DNA from: Sycon ciliatum
Taxonomy: Eukaryota > Porifera > Calcarea > Leucosolenida > Sycettidae
Reading direction: 5' to 3'
NCBI RefSeq assembly: GCF_964019385.1
Contig: NC_088644.1
Coordinates: forward strand, 38,500,149 to 38,564,148
DNA length: 64,000 nucleotides
The position numbers were made by a program, and so were the translations under genes. Shown here in pieces: positions 1-18,800 of the stretch; within the stretch, counting starts at the first letter, position 1, and every line of letters starts with the position of its first letter. The notes beneath the pieces are model-generated. The model was not told the DNA's origin and made no database searches. It was given only the letters and a program-made list of their open reading frames with translations.

Positions 1-508
1 AGGCAGCTTTGCTGGCGCAAGGTCAACAATAAAACACAATACCCTATGATGTACTTGGCAACATGTACGTGTACTGAACTATGGCAGATGGCAGAGTAAA
101 CCCGCCATTTTTTATAGAGGCTCATGGTGCACAGTGTTAGGTGGCAAAGGGTCCTCTCGCAGACGGCGGAAGATGGCCGCGCTCTTGCTATCCAGGGTAA
201 TGCTAAAAATGCATGGCCATGATAAGGGTCGGTGGATAACTGAAAATAAGTTATAATTATAAAATCAACTGTAGCTTGTAATTGAAACTAATAAAAAGAT
301 CTACAGCATACTCCACTTGGACCCGTTGTCTTTCATAATAGTACAATCGATTGTAATCAACTAAAATTGGCTTGTGAGCAACACTGGCTCACCGATCATG
401 TAATCAACTATGAAATGTTAATAATATACAGCAAAAGTAGTAATCTAGACATGGCTGAGACGAGTCCAGGATAGGGGGGAGGTAACATTAGATTTCTTTT
501 TGAAAGCC
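1..508. other. 3' flank of SLC66A3-like copy 1, no gene seen
   Basis: AT-rich non-coding sequence downstream (in minus-strand sense) of the stop codon of the first SLC66A3-like copy. I see no convincing open frame, tRNA, or repeat ends here; part of it should be the 3' untranslated region, but no clear minus-strand polyadenylation signal was recognised. Confidence 0.5.
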
Positions 509-6968
<6,460 letters not shown>

Positions 6969-7946
6969 TGTGGTAGTCGCCTGTGCGTCAGTCTCTGCAA
7001 GGACGAATTGCTATTTACACAGATGTGGACAAAAACAATGTACGACTACATGTAGCTACAAAAATTATGTAGACCGACCTAAAAGCACATTTCCCAAGCC
7101 GGCTGCATGCTTTGCCTGCACTCAGCAATGCTATTTTTCGTCACATTTACTTTTGAAAATTCAAAAAAATGCTGAATATGTCGTCATGGTGTTTTAGCTA
7201 CACAGACTGTACTTGTGCCTGATAGATGCATGGAGAAGGCTGTGCAGTTCTGTTGGTCAAGACAAGAGCACATTGATAACCAAGGGTTTATGTACTCTTG
7301 CTATAACCAATGCACCGCTCATTGCCTGGAAGACCTCAAATATACAAGTGCACATCTTCAGAACCAACCGCCAATGTCATTCGCAGTCAGTGCCCACAAA
7401 AGTGTATTATCGTCGCACGCGTGCCTCGGTGACAGGCTGGCTATGCATGCAAACTCCATACTAGACCGGGCAATTGGCTGCACAGCCCACAAAGTCCCAC
7501 CGTGAACCATTCGGGCATCATGAACCGACCATTCGATGGCAGAAAACAAGACGAGTACATTATCTGACATTCATGATTGTTCTTGATGCTTCGGCACCTC
7601 ACCAGGCAATCATTATCATGCTATACTATGTATGTATAGGGCATAAGTCATTGTACTCAGATGGCAAAGGCCCAGGTATGAAACTATAAACTAAAATCAG
7701 TAGGGACCAGCCCAACACTGAAAAATAAATAGTGCAACACTATGGGGTGAAACAGGATAAATAATGCATAAATAGATACTGTAGCGCTATGGGGTGAACT
7801 AGGATAAAGTCTACAATAAGTGAGCCCTAACGTTAGTACATTGTACTCAATGAATATTTGATCAAATAAGGACACACTAGAGATTCTAAAACAAAGAACG
7901 GAGTCACGAGAACTGGGACAACGAAACCTACTACAAAGTACGAACA
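6969..7946. other. Spacer between the two SLC66A3-like copies
   Basis: Should hold the promoter of copy 1 (minus strand) and the 3' end of copy 2. Contains a 38-bp mini-palindrome at 7263-7300 with CAAGAGCACATT at one end and TGTACTCTTG at the other, like the ends of the CAAGAG family. No gene recognised; plus-strand open frames at 7213-7505 have no family resemblance I can see. Confidence 0.5.
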
Positions 7947-8542
7947 CTACTCGTCTTTCTTGAGCTGCGCTGGCTTTGCCCGCTGCTGGTCTTTGTATTG
8001 ATAGAAGATGATCAAGGCGATCAAAACACAGTTGAGGAGCGTTGCCACACCGAGGATGAACAGAACTGCACCACACAAATCACAACAACAAGCAATGTCC
8101 AGGGTATGCATGTGCTCACGAAAGACACTTGGCCAGGTAGAAACAAGCAATCATGAATGCCTTATCGATCCAGATATAATTCTCAATCCTCTTAAATTTG
8201 ACAGATAAGAAGAATGTCCGTTTTTTTGCTTTCAACTCGAAGATTGGGTTGCATATGGTACAAATCTTGGTGTTTGGCACTCAACACAAAACGCCTCAAA
8301 TAATGACATCATCGCCTAGCTGCTACACTGTTTGATCCCGTACACACATGTCCAACCTTACCCATCTTATCTTGAGTCTCCACAAGTGTGGTGAAGATGC
8401 GAACTACAGACATCAGTACAAGCAAAAACAACCACACGTTCGAGTAAAATACTGAACAGAAGACAAGGAGCTATATGCAGACCATACCGAGAGAAAAACA
8501 AGAACGCACACGCGCACACACACACATACGCACGTGCACACA

Positions 8543-8611
<69 letters not shown>

Positions 8612-10811
8612 CACAAAAACTAAAAACTCACAAATACAGGCGGTGAGCGCAATGCACCAAGTTGACAGACTGACTTGACCAGCAGTTCCAGCCTGTGTGC
8701 ACACCAGAATTCAACACCAACACAGTGTGTATCAGATTTGGAGTTTTCCTGCCCGAGTTCGACACTATTCTAGCACATCACAATATGAATTCAGTGTCTG
8801 TCAACAACAGAGGCAACAAGGAGCTACAAGTACATAGCCATCAACACAACCCAAGGCAAGAAATGCACGAATGGCGCAAAGATTGAAAAGCGATGCTCCG
8901 AAATCAGGCCTCATGGTTACGAGAGCTCGAGGGTTATGTGGCCCGAGCACTAGAGAGCATTGGACTGTACAGTGACAGCAACTATGCGTTGTTCCTGAGT
9001 TTGGATTTCATTTGTCCTTCCCCTGTAGTACACAGTCAGTGTACACTCAAACCTCTCTTATCCGGACGCCTCAGATACGGACACGTCTCTCTACCGGCCA
9101 CCTTCAGCTTGAAATTATACGGCAAATTCAAAATTGCTTTGATTTCAGGGGTTTTGAGCTTTTTTCGTATGCGCAAGTGCTTGTTTGTCACTGTGTAATC
9201 TACACATGTGCATCAGTGGATTCTACCATTAATTTTCTATGTTATCCTGAACATGAGCAATACATGCCAAAGAAACTTCATCGAAAAGACAAAAACTGAT
9301 GTGATACATGGTACTGTAAAAGCCATTATTCTAACGAGGCGCATATACATGTATAACGATTTCCTAAAATCGACCAGTTCACGTGTACCACAGGTAACGA
9401 TTCTCAATCATTCTCAACGCTCAATAGCAACAATATGTATCGATTTCTGTCTAACGTTTTCTATTTTAAAGGGGAAGTTAAGGCAAAAATTAAAATTTCA
9501 CCAGTTGTAGTCTTCGGGGTGCTGAGTCAAATGGTCTTGGTCCGAGGAAGGTGAGACGCTTCCTTCCTACTTGAATCCCAATCGAACTCGCGCACTTCCA
9601 CCGAAACTGGGTGACTGCGCCCTACTAGATGGGGATTTGTATGCAAAATGTCACTAAAAGCGCCATTGCGTTCTTATAAAAGCACGGATGACCGCGATTG
9701 GCCCATATGTTGTAGTCTTTTGGACGCTGAGTCGACTGGTTTTGGTCCGAAAAGGCTGCGAAGCAGCGTTCCTCCTTTATTCCCAATCGAACATGGTCGA
9801 ACAAGTGGTCACGTGCTGCTGCGTACACCAGTCACCTGGTCACCGTGCCTGCAGGGTACAACTTACTAGCCTGTTTGACCTTTTTTGGGTGCAGTCCTGT
9901 CACTCGAGTTGAACTCGAGTTGAACCTTGGTGTGAAAGTTGTCGCCTGCTGGCGTGGTGACCAGGTGATTTGGGCACCCAGGAGCACGTGACCGCTTCTT
10001 CAACCATGTTCGATTGGGAATAAAGGAGGAACGCTGCATCGCAGCCTTTTCGGACCAAAACCAATCGACTCAGCGTCCAAAAGAGTACAACATATGGGCC
10101 AATCGCGGTCATCCGTGCTTTTATAAGAACGAAATGGCGCTTTTAGTGACATTTTGCATACAAATCCCCATCTAGTAGGGCGCAGTCACCCAGTTTCGGT
10201 GGAAGTGCGCGAGTTCGATTGGGATTCAAGTAGGAAGGGAGCGTCTCAGCTTTCTCGGACCAAGACCATTCGACTCAGCACCCCGAAGACTACAACTGGT
10301 GAAATTTTAATTTTTGCCTTAACTTCCCCTTTAACGACAGATTTCTCCTCGTTAACTCGTTAGAATTAGCACTTCGTTATATATAAGGCTTTTACAGTAG
10401 ATGAAAACCGGGCAAATCTGAGATACGGGCAGTACCCGGTCCCAAGGCGCCCGGATAAGAGACATTTGAATGTACTGTTAAAATACAAAATTTCGCCAGC
10501 TATTTAATTTTCGGCTATATTCGACACCGAATGCCGAAATTGAAACGCTAATGAAATTGTTCACATTGGATTTGGTGATGTACTAGTATTAACCCTCTAC
10601 TGAAAATAAATCGCTGCCGAAATGTTGAAAATCGTGAAATGCCGAAATTTTGCAGTGCCGATATTTTGGACACTAGTACATAACAACTCTATGCAGTTCT
10701 AGTTCATGTATAATCCAGAACAGCATACTTACAGATACCAGCGCTCTGATCTGCTGGACTTTACCCGCTATGAGGATGGGCAAGAGGACAGACTGCAGTA
10801 ACATAAGTTAC

Positions 10812-10869
<58 letters not shown>

Positions 10870-12207
10870 AGTATACCTGAGAGGCGTGCACAGAAGGCAG
10901 GCCAAGCTTCATGCGGCAACCATGTCTCAAAGTAAAGATATGCCAGTGAACGCTGACTTTAGCAATCACCTGTTAGGCAGGTCACTGGTGCACGGAACAG
11001 CGGTTCCTTCTGCACACATCTGATGAGGAACGCCGATGCATGGTTCTCAGGGCCTGGCATTGGAGGTCACTACGCACAGGTGGTCCCTCGCTGCAAGGGT
11101 TGCTAGAGATTGGCTACACTGGACTAAGATACTTGTAATATAATCTGTTTATGTAAGACGGTTGATAGACTGATAAACCAAGTGCACAATGATGCAGTGC
11201 CTACAGCTAGCAAGTACAGTGAAACAGCTGTCTAAGACGACTGCTCAAGGGACCTTCAAAACCTGGTCTCTGCTACCAGGTGGTCTCCTTATCCAGGGGC
11301 ATTTGACTGGAAATAGCATCCCTTGGTCCTGGTTTCAGGGGTCTTCTTATCCGAGTGGTCGCCTTGACAGGTTTTACTGTACACGCATTGTGTGTGCACA
11401 CGTGTACAACTGGGTTAGGGTTAGGATGGGCGCTGCACTGTTTCTACTTTCTAGATCTGCATACCAACCATTCCGACCAGAAACGTGCACGGATGAGGAC
11501 ATGGTGTGTCTACTGTCACACATACAAACTTACAAAGAGAGCCTGAAGGCCGGTGAGCGGTACAACGCCAGTCGCGGCCGCAGTCACGAATGCAACGTAC
11601 CTGAGCGCACAATGCATAGCAAGGTGTCAAGGAAAATACTTACTAGCGACAGAGACACAAAGCAGAGCACATGCCTTGCCTCTCACATCATCGTGACATC
11701 ACCGCGTGCCCAGCAAACAAATTATGAATCACATGTCTGCGTCCTCTTCCTCATAGAAAAAGTGCCCTGTCGGTGTTTTCAGAGCTGCTTACATCAGACA
11801 GCCCGTGAAAGCTGTCTTCAACAATCACCCGTTAGGAGTGTCACTGGTGCACGGGAAAGCGGTTCTTGTGACCTTTTTGCACAGGTCTGATCGTGTGCTG
11901 ATTAAGAGTGCCGATGCATTGTTCTCAGGGCCTGGGGAAGTGAAAGTGAACTGTCGGTGTTTTCAGAGCTGTTTACACCAGTCTGAGGTTGGGTTCAGTG
12001 CCTCGAGTAACTATGATGCTGCAGTTTATAGCTGGAGGTACATGTCCCTATCAACAGAGAATGCACTGTGAGAGGATACAATAGACCAGCAAGTGCGATC
12101 AGCCAAGACATCAGGCCCTCATAGTGTATCACAAACACATGGAGACAAATACCTACAGCAAAAAAGACACAGACACACATACACACGCGCACACGTTTAC
12201 ACAGACC

Positions 12208-12263
<56 letters not shown>

Positions 12264-14307
12264 CACACACACACACACACATAGACAGATATGCACATGG
12301 TCAGGAATATTTCGACAACACCCATGAACTTGTGTAAAAGGCCACAGTTAAACCAGCACACTGTTTCAATCCATCTAACTGTTCTCAAGGACAAGAAATC
12401 CAGGCAAACACAACTGTACCTGCAAAAAAACTAAAAAATCAACATTTAAAATGAAAATCATAGTCCACTTGGACTGGTTGCCCCAGATACTGTAAAACAT
12501 CGTTGGAAAACTTGGCTGATGCAGCTGAAACCTCAGTCATGAGCCGCAAGACTGTCGGAGAAAAGCAATTTTGCCGTCGTTTTCACTTCACAAGAGGGTG
12601 ATACCAAGAGTAAATAGCTCCCAATAGTGTGCAACTCTGCATGCGAGGTCTCCAACAGCAAACACTTACCCCACATGCTCCAGATAAGTTCCGTTCTACG
12701 TACAACGAAGGCCCAGCGTGCAAACGCAGTCCAATTATCTGCTATGATCATGCTGATGATTTGCATAAGCCGAGTGAGTTTTTGTCAGGGAGTGCTAATC
12801 TTACTACTCCAGCGCTCGCTAAAACGGGCAGGGAACGTACAATGTGAACACTACACCACGTGACGTGAGGTTTCACCATCGGCGGACGCCTTGGAAAGGG
12901 TATTCAGAGTTGCACACTCTTGGGAGCTTATGTAGTCTTGGCGTCGCCCGTACACTACACATCTTACTCTGTAACACAAGCAGCACCGACTCTCCGTACG
13001 TCGTCAACGGATATCCATTACAGAATCCATATAGCAAGCCGCAAGTGTCACTGCCATTCAGAGTGAAAGAGACGGAGAGAGACGACAAACAACATTTACG
13101 GTGTTGATGATGGACAAAGAAATAACTATGATAACATTTCCATCACAGTTAAGTCTTTGTCCATCAGCACTTTCTTTAGGGGTCGTCGCAAAAGTTTTTA
13201 TGTCGTCCCTGAAACGAACATCATTCGTTTGGGGGGGGGGGGGGGGGGGGGGGGTGCGAGCTAAAATCGCAAGTCGACCGACACTGTACATTATGTACAT
13301 GTACATGCATGCAATTTTGTCGTCCAGCATAGTAAGCTGCGTTCGTTTCAGAGGGAGGGGAGGGGTCCGAGTACGAAACGAACATCGTTCGTTTCAGGGA
13401 AGACAAAATACTTTTGCGACGACCCCTTAGAATTTGTTCGTGACATCTCAATACATCCTTCGTAAAATGACGCTTCAGATGGTTTTGTTTATTGCACTCT
13501 TTAAACAATTGCCATTATGATACTGTTTTCCGTTATATGTACTCTTGGTTCAGGTACACCATTTACTGTTGAACCGTGCCCCGTCAACGAAGCCCATCTT
13601 GAATGAAGCCCTGGCACTGGGTCTCTCTCTCTCTCTCTCACTCACTACTACTACAGTCAAATCTGCCGTTAGCGACCTCTGCTGTAGGCGACCATCTAGC
13701 GTTAGCGACCGATTTTCCGTGCACCGACGGTTTCACACACAAACTGATCTGTCCAGAGCGACCATCTGCTGTGCGCGACCAGCGACCGCGATTTCATGCA
13801 CGGTGGCTGCATTCAAATCTGCTGTAAGCGACCGCGACCCAGGTTCAGTAAGGTGCGAAACTGTACTTGCCAGTGCGCGCTGTCAACTGCAAAGTGTGAA
13901 AATGCGCTGTCTTGCAAGTGCGATCGACTGGCGCCTGGCCTGTAATCATGGTAATGAGGCTGTGCTGTAGCTCTCAAGTCCAGGCGCTAGGCAGTGTCGA
14001 TCTACTGCCGTGTCGCATACGCGTACTATACGGGTATGGTCGTCGTTGAATATCCAATAAAATGATATTAAAAATCACATTATTCTCGTCGATTTGAGTA
14101 CATGGAAGCATATACCTGGTATGCCGAATTTACCATACATCTGCCGTAAGAGACCATCTGCCGTAAGCGACCGCTTTTTCTTGCACCAAGGGGCGGTCGC
14201 TTACGACAGATTTGACTGTACTACTACTAGCAGCATGACTTCCCAGATGGGCAAGTGTCACCCCTCTGAAAAGGGGACCAGAAAACGGGAGTCGGATCAC
14301 AAGCAGG

Positions 14308-14398
<91 letters not shown>

Positions 14399-14930
14399 CT
14401 TGAACGCCCATTGCTGTAGCAATGATAGCGATGGCTTCCTCACGCTGAGGCTCTCAACCCAAAATCTGCAGTACGGCGCATGCTGCTTGAGGTCACCAGG
14501 ACGACGGAACACTCTGTCACAGCGGTAGTTGGGGCACGGGATGTCTGGGGCTTCCTTCTCGACCCTCTGTTGACAACACTGAGACCAGGTGGATCTCTCC
14601 TGCGCTGTCATACCAGTCCGCTTCAGGTATACCAATGGCAGTAAAGTCCGAGGACACAACATCCCGCCAGCGCTTCTTGGGACCATGTTGCGGGCGTTCG
14701 CAGGGCAGTTCACCGAATAGCATCTGCTTGGGCAGCCGGGTCTCCTCACACACACACCACACGCACACTCAGACTCAGACTCAGACATGCCCATCGCGGA
14801 AGCGATGATACGAACAGCTATGTTAGACATAGCAACTTGTGCTGGGATTACACCATTCAACAGCTTGCAAGGCTGATGAATTGACCGCCACTAATTTTTA
14901 GCCTGGTATCCACCACACAGCTGATTGAAG

Positions 14931-15016
<86 letters not shown>

Positions 15017-15067
15017 ACACACACACACACACACACATACACACACACGCGCGCGCGCGCACGCGTG

Positions 15068-15105
<38 letters not shown>

Positions 15106-15405
15106 TTCCTAGACTCATTTCAGCAAGTATTCTAGTGATGAGAGTGGTCAGAACAGAGAACATAATATTCTGAACAATGATCTGACTTTGTAATGTTTTT
15201 TTGAACAAACAAAAAAGAATTCATGGCCGAAAAATAAAAGATTTTCCTGCGAGACTAACCAGAATAATTCCATTGATAAACTGGATAGACTGATACCCTG
15301 TGCTTTCTTGCTCTTGATTATCAGCCAAAGTTGTGGCAATTTCATAACAGAGCACATGACGATTGTCACAACGCCCAGGAGCTTGCTGACTGCAAGCAAA
15401 TCCAT
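7947..15405 (-). CDS. SLC66A3: PQ-loop membrane protein, SLC66A3/PQLC3-like, copy 2
   Basis: Tandem paralogue of the gene at 509-6968. Exons in gene order: 15260-15405 (ATG at 15403-15405), perhaps 15115-15185, 12080-12152, 10733-10792, 8632-8692, 8362-8403, 7947-8065 (stop TAG). First exon 146 nt, then 73, 60, 61, 42 and 119 nt: each equals its partner in copy 1, with identical phases. PQ motif KLPQLW in exon 1, second loop KVQQIR, C terminus FYQYKDQQ plus KKDE. The tentative exon 15115-15185 (71 nt; QIIVQNIMF, like the family's LIAQDVI) joins in phase but has weak splice signals. A partner of copy 1's 67-nt exon (4102-4168) was not found between 10792 and 12080, so this copy may be incomplete or divergent there. 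Its start faces the CULT gene at 15847. Confidence 0.78.
8507..8605. repeat. (CA)n microsatellite
   Basis: Imperfect then pure CA tract beside exon 8632-8692, in the same place as the tract at 1465-1533 in copy 1. Confidence 0.95.
9042..10474. mobile_element. pogo/Tigger-like MITE, split by a TTAA element
   Basis: Left end TACACTCAAACCTCTC with CTTATCCGGACG; right end, inverted, TACATTCAAATGTCTC with CTTATCCGGGCG. TA is at both borders, as for Tc1/mariner-pogo elements. Inner matching segments include AACGAGG and GTTAACTCG, and AGCCATTATT against its inverse. An 861-bp foldback (9470-10330) is inserted inside, so the host element is about 570 bp. Confidence 0.7.
9470..10330. mobile_element. 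861-bp foldback element with TTAA target site
   Basis: Two arms of roughly 390 bp each, nearly perfect inverses of one another, around a loop of under 100 bp. Termini are AGGGGAAGTTAAGGC and its inverse; TTAA lies directly outside both (9466-9469 and 10331-10334). TTAA target plus inverted repeats is the habit of piggyBac and Kolobok elements. Arms include TTTCACCAGTTGTAG, CTTGGTCCGAG, ATTGGCCCATATGTTG and CACGTG words. No transposase remains. It lies in an intron of SLC66A3 copy 2. Confidence 0.85.
10815..10864. repeat. (CA)n microsatellite
   Basis: CA tract just upstream in gene sense of exon 10733-10792. Confidence 0.95.
10956..11975. repeat. Diverged direct repeats
   Basis: A segment at about 10956-11065 (TCACTGGTGCACGG, GCCGATGCATGGTTCTCA) recurs at about 11800-11940 (TCACTGGTGCACGGG, GCCGATGCATTGTTCTCA). 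A second word CTGTCGGTGTTTTCAGAGC occurs at 11768 and 11951. No gene function is implied. Confidence 0.6.
11215..11381. mobile_element. TA-flanked MITE, AAACCTGTC family
   Basis: About 165 bp with ends TACAGTGAAACAGCTGTC and its inverse form GACAGGTTTTACTGTA. A relative is at 22813-22987. Ends of this kind belong to Tc1/mariner-like elements. Confidence 0.65.
12207..12281. repeat. (CAGA)n then (CA)n microsatellite
   Basis: Tetranucleotide CAGA tract running into CA next to exon 12080-12152. Confidence 0.95.
12605..12940. mobile_element. CAAGAG-family element, GTGTGCAACTC subfamily
   Basis: About 336 bp, with outer CAAGAGTA and inverse TCTTG, inner GTGTGCAACTC and GAGTTGCACAC, and arms carrying CACGTGACGTGAG. 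Same subfamily as 58884-59232. The right end is eroded and no target duplication is visible. Confidence 0.65.
13179..13426. mobile_element. Harbinger-like MITE with TTA target duplication
   Basis: About 248 bp; termini GGGGTCGTCGCAAAAG and inverse, extending through GACGTCC-like and CTGAAACGAAC arms. TTA flanks both sides (13176-13178, 13427-13429). A poly-G tract lies inside. G-rich ends with a TTA target fit PIF/Harbinger. A split copy of the same family is at about 53356-53415 plus 54885-54955. Confidence 0.75.
13652..14220. mobile_element. TA-flanked MITE with AGCGACC repeats
   Basis: About 569 bp. Ends TACAGTCAAATCTGCC and inverse form CAGATTTGACTGTA; the words GTTAGCGACC, TGTAGGCGACC and GTAAGCGACCG recur inside both arms. 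Fits a Tc1/mariner-type deletion derivative. It lies in an intron of SLC66A3 copy 2. Confidence 0.75.
14311..14396. repeat. (CA)n microsatellite
   Basis: Long pure CA tract next to the LINE fragment at 14450-14750. Confidence 0.95.
14450..14750 (-). pseudogene. LINE 3'-end fragment (reverse-transcriptase ORF C terminus)
   Basis: Minus-strand reading gives a typical LINE ORF2 tail: LPKQMLFGELPCERP, then KKRWRDVVSSDF, then GIPEADWY, and after a change of frame near 14590, RSTWSQCCQQRVEKE followed by a C2H2-like CPNYRCDRVF and LKQHAPYC. The family is known for this GELxxGxRxxGxPKxRxxD pattern at the end of the ORF. Only the last hundred or so codons remain, with at least one frameshift, in an intron of SLC66A3 copy 2 and on the same strand. 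Confidence 0.75.
14932..15102. repeat. (CA)n then (GC)n and (CT)n microsatellite
   Basis: Long CA tract, a short CG-rich piece and a CT tract, directly beside the tentative exon 15115-15185. Confidence 0.95.
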
Positions 15406-15846
15406 CGTGAAAGACTGAAACTACACTGCGACGAGACAGGGTAAATGTTCCCCAGACACACAAACAACTACGCACTGTACAGTACAGGAACAAAGAGTAC
15501 ACAACTAATTTTATGACATTGTACTCTTGATCTTGCCTTGGTGCTAGCCCAAAATGTGGAAAGGCAGCATTTTCGAATTTCTAGAAAATTCGAAAACCTT
15601 TGAACGCAAAAAATACACACATACATGTACGTGCATGCAAGTGGACTACTAGCTACACAATTGGTACAATGTCATGTAGCTGCTGTCATTTTTCAGTGTT
15701 GACTGTTGGTGAAGGAAAGAGTATTTCTGAGGACGTCGTTTGATCAATTTCCATGTGCATGTTGAGTCGTGTTCCCTAAGCTGGGAATGTGCATGTACCC
15801 CAATTCATTTCCTTTTTCTGAGCCATTTCACATCTTGAAGAAGTCG
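15406..15846. promoter_or_regulatory. Divergent intergenic region, possible bidirectional promoter
   Basis: Only 441 bp separate the start codon of SLC66A3-like copy 2 (minus) from that of the CULT gene (plus), so both 5' untranslated regions and promoters must lie here if the first exons are as read. No TATA box or other element is claimed. Confidence 0.4.
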
Positions 15847-18800
15847 ATGAAATTTGTACAATTCTCCCTGATACTATGTCAGCTGCTCGTGTTGGTTGTA
15901 TTTGACTCCATTCCTGCCGGTCATGGACTTGATTTGTCGAGATTTGCGAAAGATGAGGGTAAGAGCGGGGCACTCTGCGTCATGGTATTTTCACAAAATG
16001 CATTTCCTGGTGGGATACACTACAACTTCAAGCAAGAGTAAATATGGGAGGTTATACTTGTATACTCAAGGCTTGCTTCAAGTCATATCATGCCACACAT
16101 GTGCAAACACTCTGCACACTCTGGTTTATGTACTCCATTTGCGTTAGTATATGTATGGATTATCCCATGAGTACGAGGCTACGAGGCCGCCGAATATTTT
16201 CACGAGTGCGTTAGCACGAGGGACAATATAAGGGACACGGTATACGCAGAGTACGAATGGTATAATCCATTTATCCCATGTGCTGTCCCAAATAGAGCGT
16301 GACCAGCACTAAAATCTCCCTTATTGCCGTGACCCAGGGAATATTCGTGACCCCAGCGGGGTATATTACTGACCCAGTGACCCCAGCGGGGTACATGTAT
16401 ATTATTGACCCCGGCGGGGTATATTGCTCATTATACCATGGTACGGTGCGGAGGGCCTGTTTTCAGCCAATCAGCGCTCGTCTAGCCATGGTTATATTGG
16501 CCAGTATAAATCCCGCGCGGGATTTATATTGAATATAAATCCCGGGGCACGGTACGTACGCTAGGGCACTGCCACCGTACAAGTGAACTTGTACGGCGGC
16601 AGTACTCCAGCGTACGGACCATACATAAACAGACACAACGGACACCACATGCGCGTGTACACTCCACACAGAACGGCACACTGACGAGGAGCAGTACACA
16701 ATGGAAAAGAAGAATGACCTGGAATTCGTCTACAGAGTATTCTGTTATACTGAATCTGAGGATAAAGAACGTCGAATAACCACGAAGTATCCCGAATGGG
16801 TCAGCAATGTACATTGTACTTCGAAGAGTTAAAGATCATCAACGGACTGTCTCCTTCGTAAATAAGTTTATAATACCAGTGTACATGTACTTCAACCCGA
16901 TTGGAAAAGGCTACAATAGATTGGATTGAAATGTGATACAAAACAGTGTATGCAAATGCATCTACTTGCAAGCAAAACTGATTATGAGATGCCGCATGTG
17001 AAAATCAGCACTGTACCATAATTATAGTAACACTTACTCCCAAAGAGTCCAAGCTGTAATCTAACTAGTGACGGTAGTTTGATTCAACGACAAACTCCAG
17101 CACCGCAGCAATTCAGTCGACTTCCGCACCGCTCACGACTCAAGACAAGATCATGAAGATGCTACAATATGCACTGGAACTGAAAGGAAATCTTATGCCA
17201 AACATCCACGGAGGAATCTCCTTCTGACCTTGCTCGACCATTCTTTCAATTGACAACTGATAACCATCAGAAGATGTTCATGTACTGCATGATGTAGGAG
17301 ATCTCCAAATAGGTTCGTTGTTCTGGAAATGCGTAGGGGTACCTGGCATAAGTAGGATATGACCCTCGTAGGCGGTACGGTGCGGAGGGCCTGTTTTCAG
17401 CCAATCAGCGCTCGTCTAGCCATGGTTATATTGGCCAGTATAAATCCCGCGCGGGATTTATATTGAATATAAATCCCGGGGCACGGTACGTACGCTAGGG
17501 CACTGCCACCGTACAAGTTCACTGCCTGAAAGGCAGTGAACTTGTACGACGGCAGCACTCCAGCGCACGGACCATTCACAACAGACACAACATACACCAC
17601 ATGCACGTGTACACTCCACACAGAACGGCATTACTGACGAGGAACAGTACACAATGGAAAAGAAGAGTGACCTGGAATTCGTCTACCGAGTATTCTACAT
17701 GCATTCTACATGTATTCTACCGAAACTGAGGATAAAGAACGTCAAATAACCACGAAGTATCCCGAGTGGGTCTTCAATGTACATTGTACTTCAAATAGTT
17801 GAAGATCATCAACAGACTGTCTCCTTCGTAACTCAGTTTATGATACAGAGTGTACTTCAAATCCACCTAAACCGATTGGAAAAACGCTAGAATGGATTGA
17901 AATGTGATACAGTGATACAAAACAGTGTATGCAAATGCATCTACTTGCAAGTAAGCAAACCTGATTATAAGATGCCGCATGTGAAAATCAGCACTGTACC
18001 ATAACCATGATAATATTACACTTACTCCCAAAGAGTCCAAACTGTACTGTAGTCTAACTAGTGACGGTAGTTTGATTCAACAACAACTCCAGCACCCCAG
18101 CAATTCAGTTGACTTCCGCATCGCTCACGAGACAATATGCTACAATATGCACTGGAACTGAAAGGAAATCTGATGCCAAACATCCACGGAGGAATCTCCT
18201 TCTGATCTTGCTCGACCATTCTTTCAATTGACAACTGATAACCAGCAGAACATGTTCATGTACTGTATGATGTAGGAGATCTCCAAATAGGTTCGTTGTT
18301 CTGGAAATGCGTAGGGGTACCTGGCATAAGTAGGATATGACCCTCGTAGTCGGGTTATACCGTACCCTCATATAAATCCCTCCTGCTATCGCAGTCGGGA
18401 TTTATATTCAGCCGGTATAACCCTCTGACTCGGGTTATATCCTCTACATTATACCCCCGCTCAGAACGGTCGCTGATTGGCTGAAATGGCCCAAATCGTT
18501 TCGTACCATGGGATAATAAATACATGTACATGTATAGGTATTTGCCCGGGCATATTGGAGTAACAAAGTCATCAAAAGGGGCATTACTGAGTTCTTCAGT
18601 ATGCACATGATTGAATCCAATTGTGTGCGTCAAGTGTGTGTGTGCCCTGCACCAGTTCACGTTCCAGTGTCCGCAGGCCTATACTGTCCCCACAGAATAA
18701 CGCGGACAAAATCCTCTAATTATGCGGGCGAAAACTGGCCATTATGCAGCAAATATGCGGGATTATGCGGCAAATATGCGGTATAATGCGGTCATTATGC

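Noticed and set aside
7213-7570. Overlapping frames of 70-96 codons on both strands between the SLC66A3 copies.
   Set aside because: Frames on opposite strands of the same DNA, no conserved motif, no splice context.
10867-10960. Possible missing exon of SLC66A3 copy 2 (minus strand, phase-compatible, donor GTATAC).
   Set aside because: The peptide is polar and not membrane-like, unlike copy 1's exon 4102-4168; no similarity between the two.
11413-11425. TTAGGGTTAGG, like a telomere repeat.
   Set aside because: Only two units, inside a MITE-rich intron; no sign of an interstitial telomere array.
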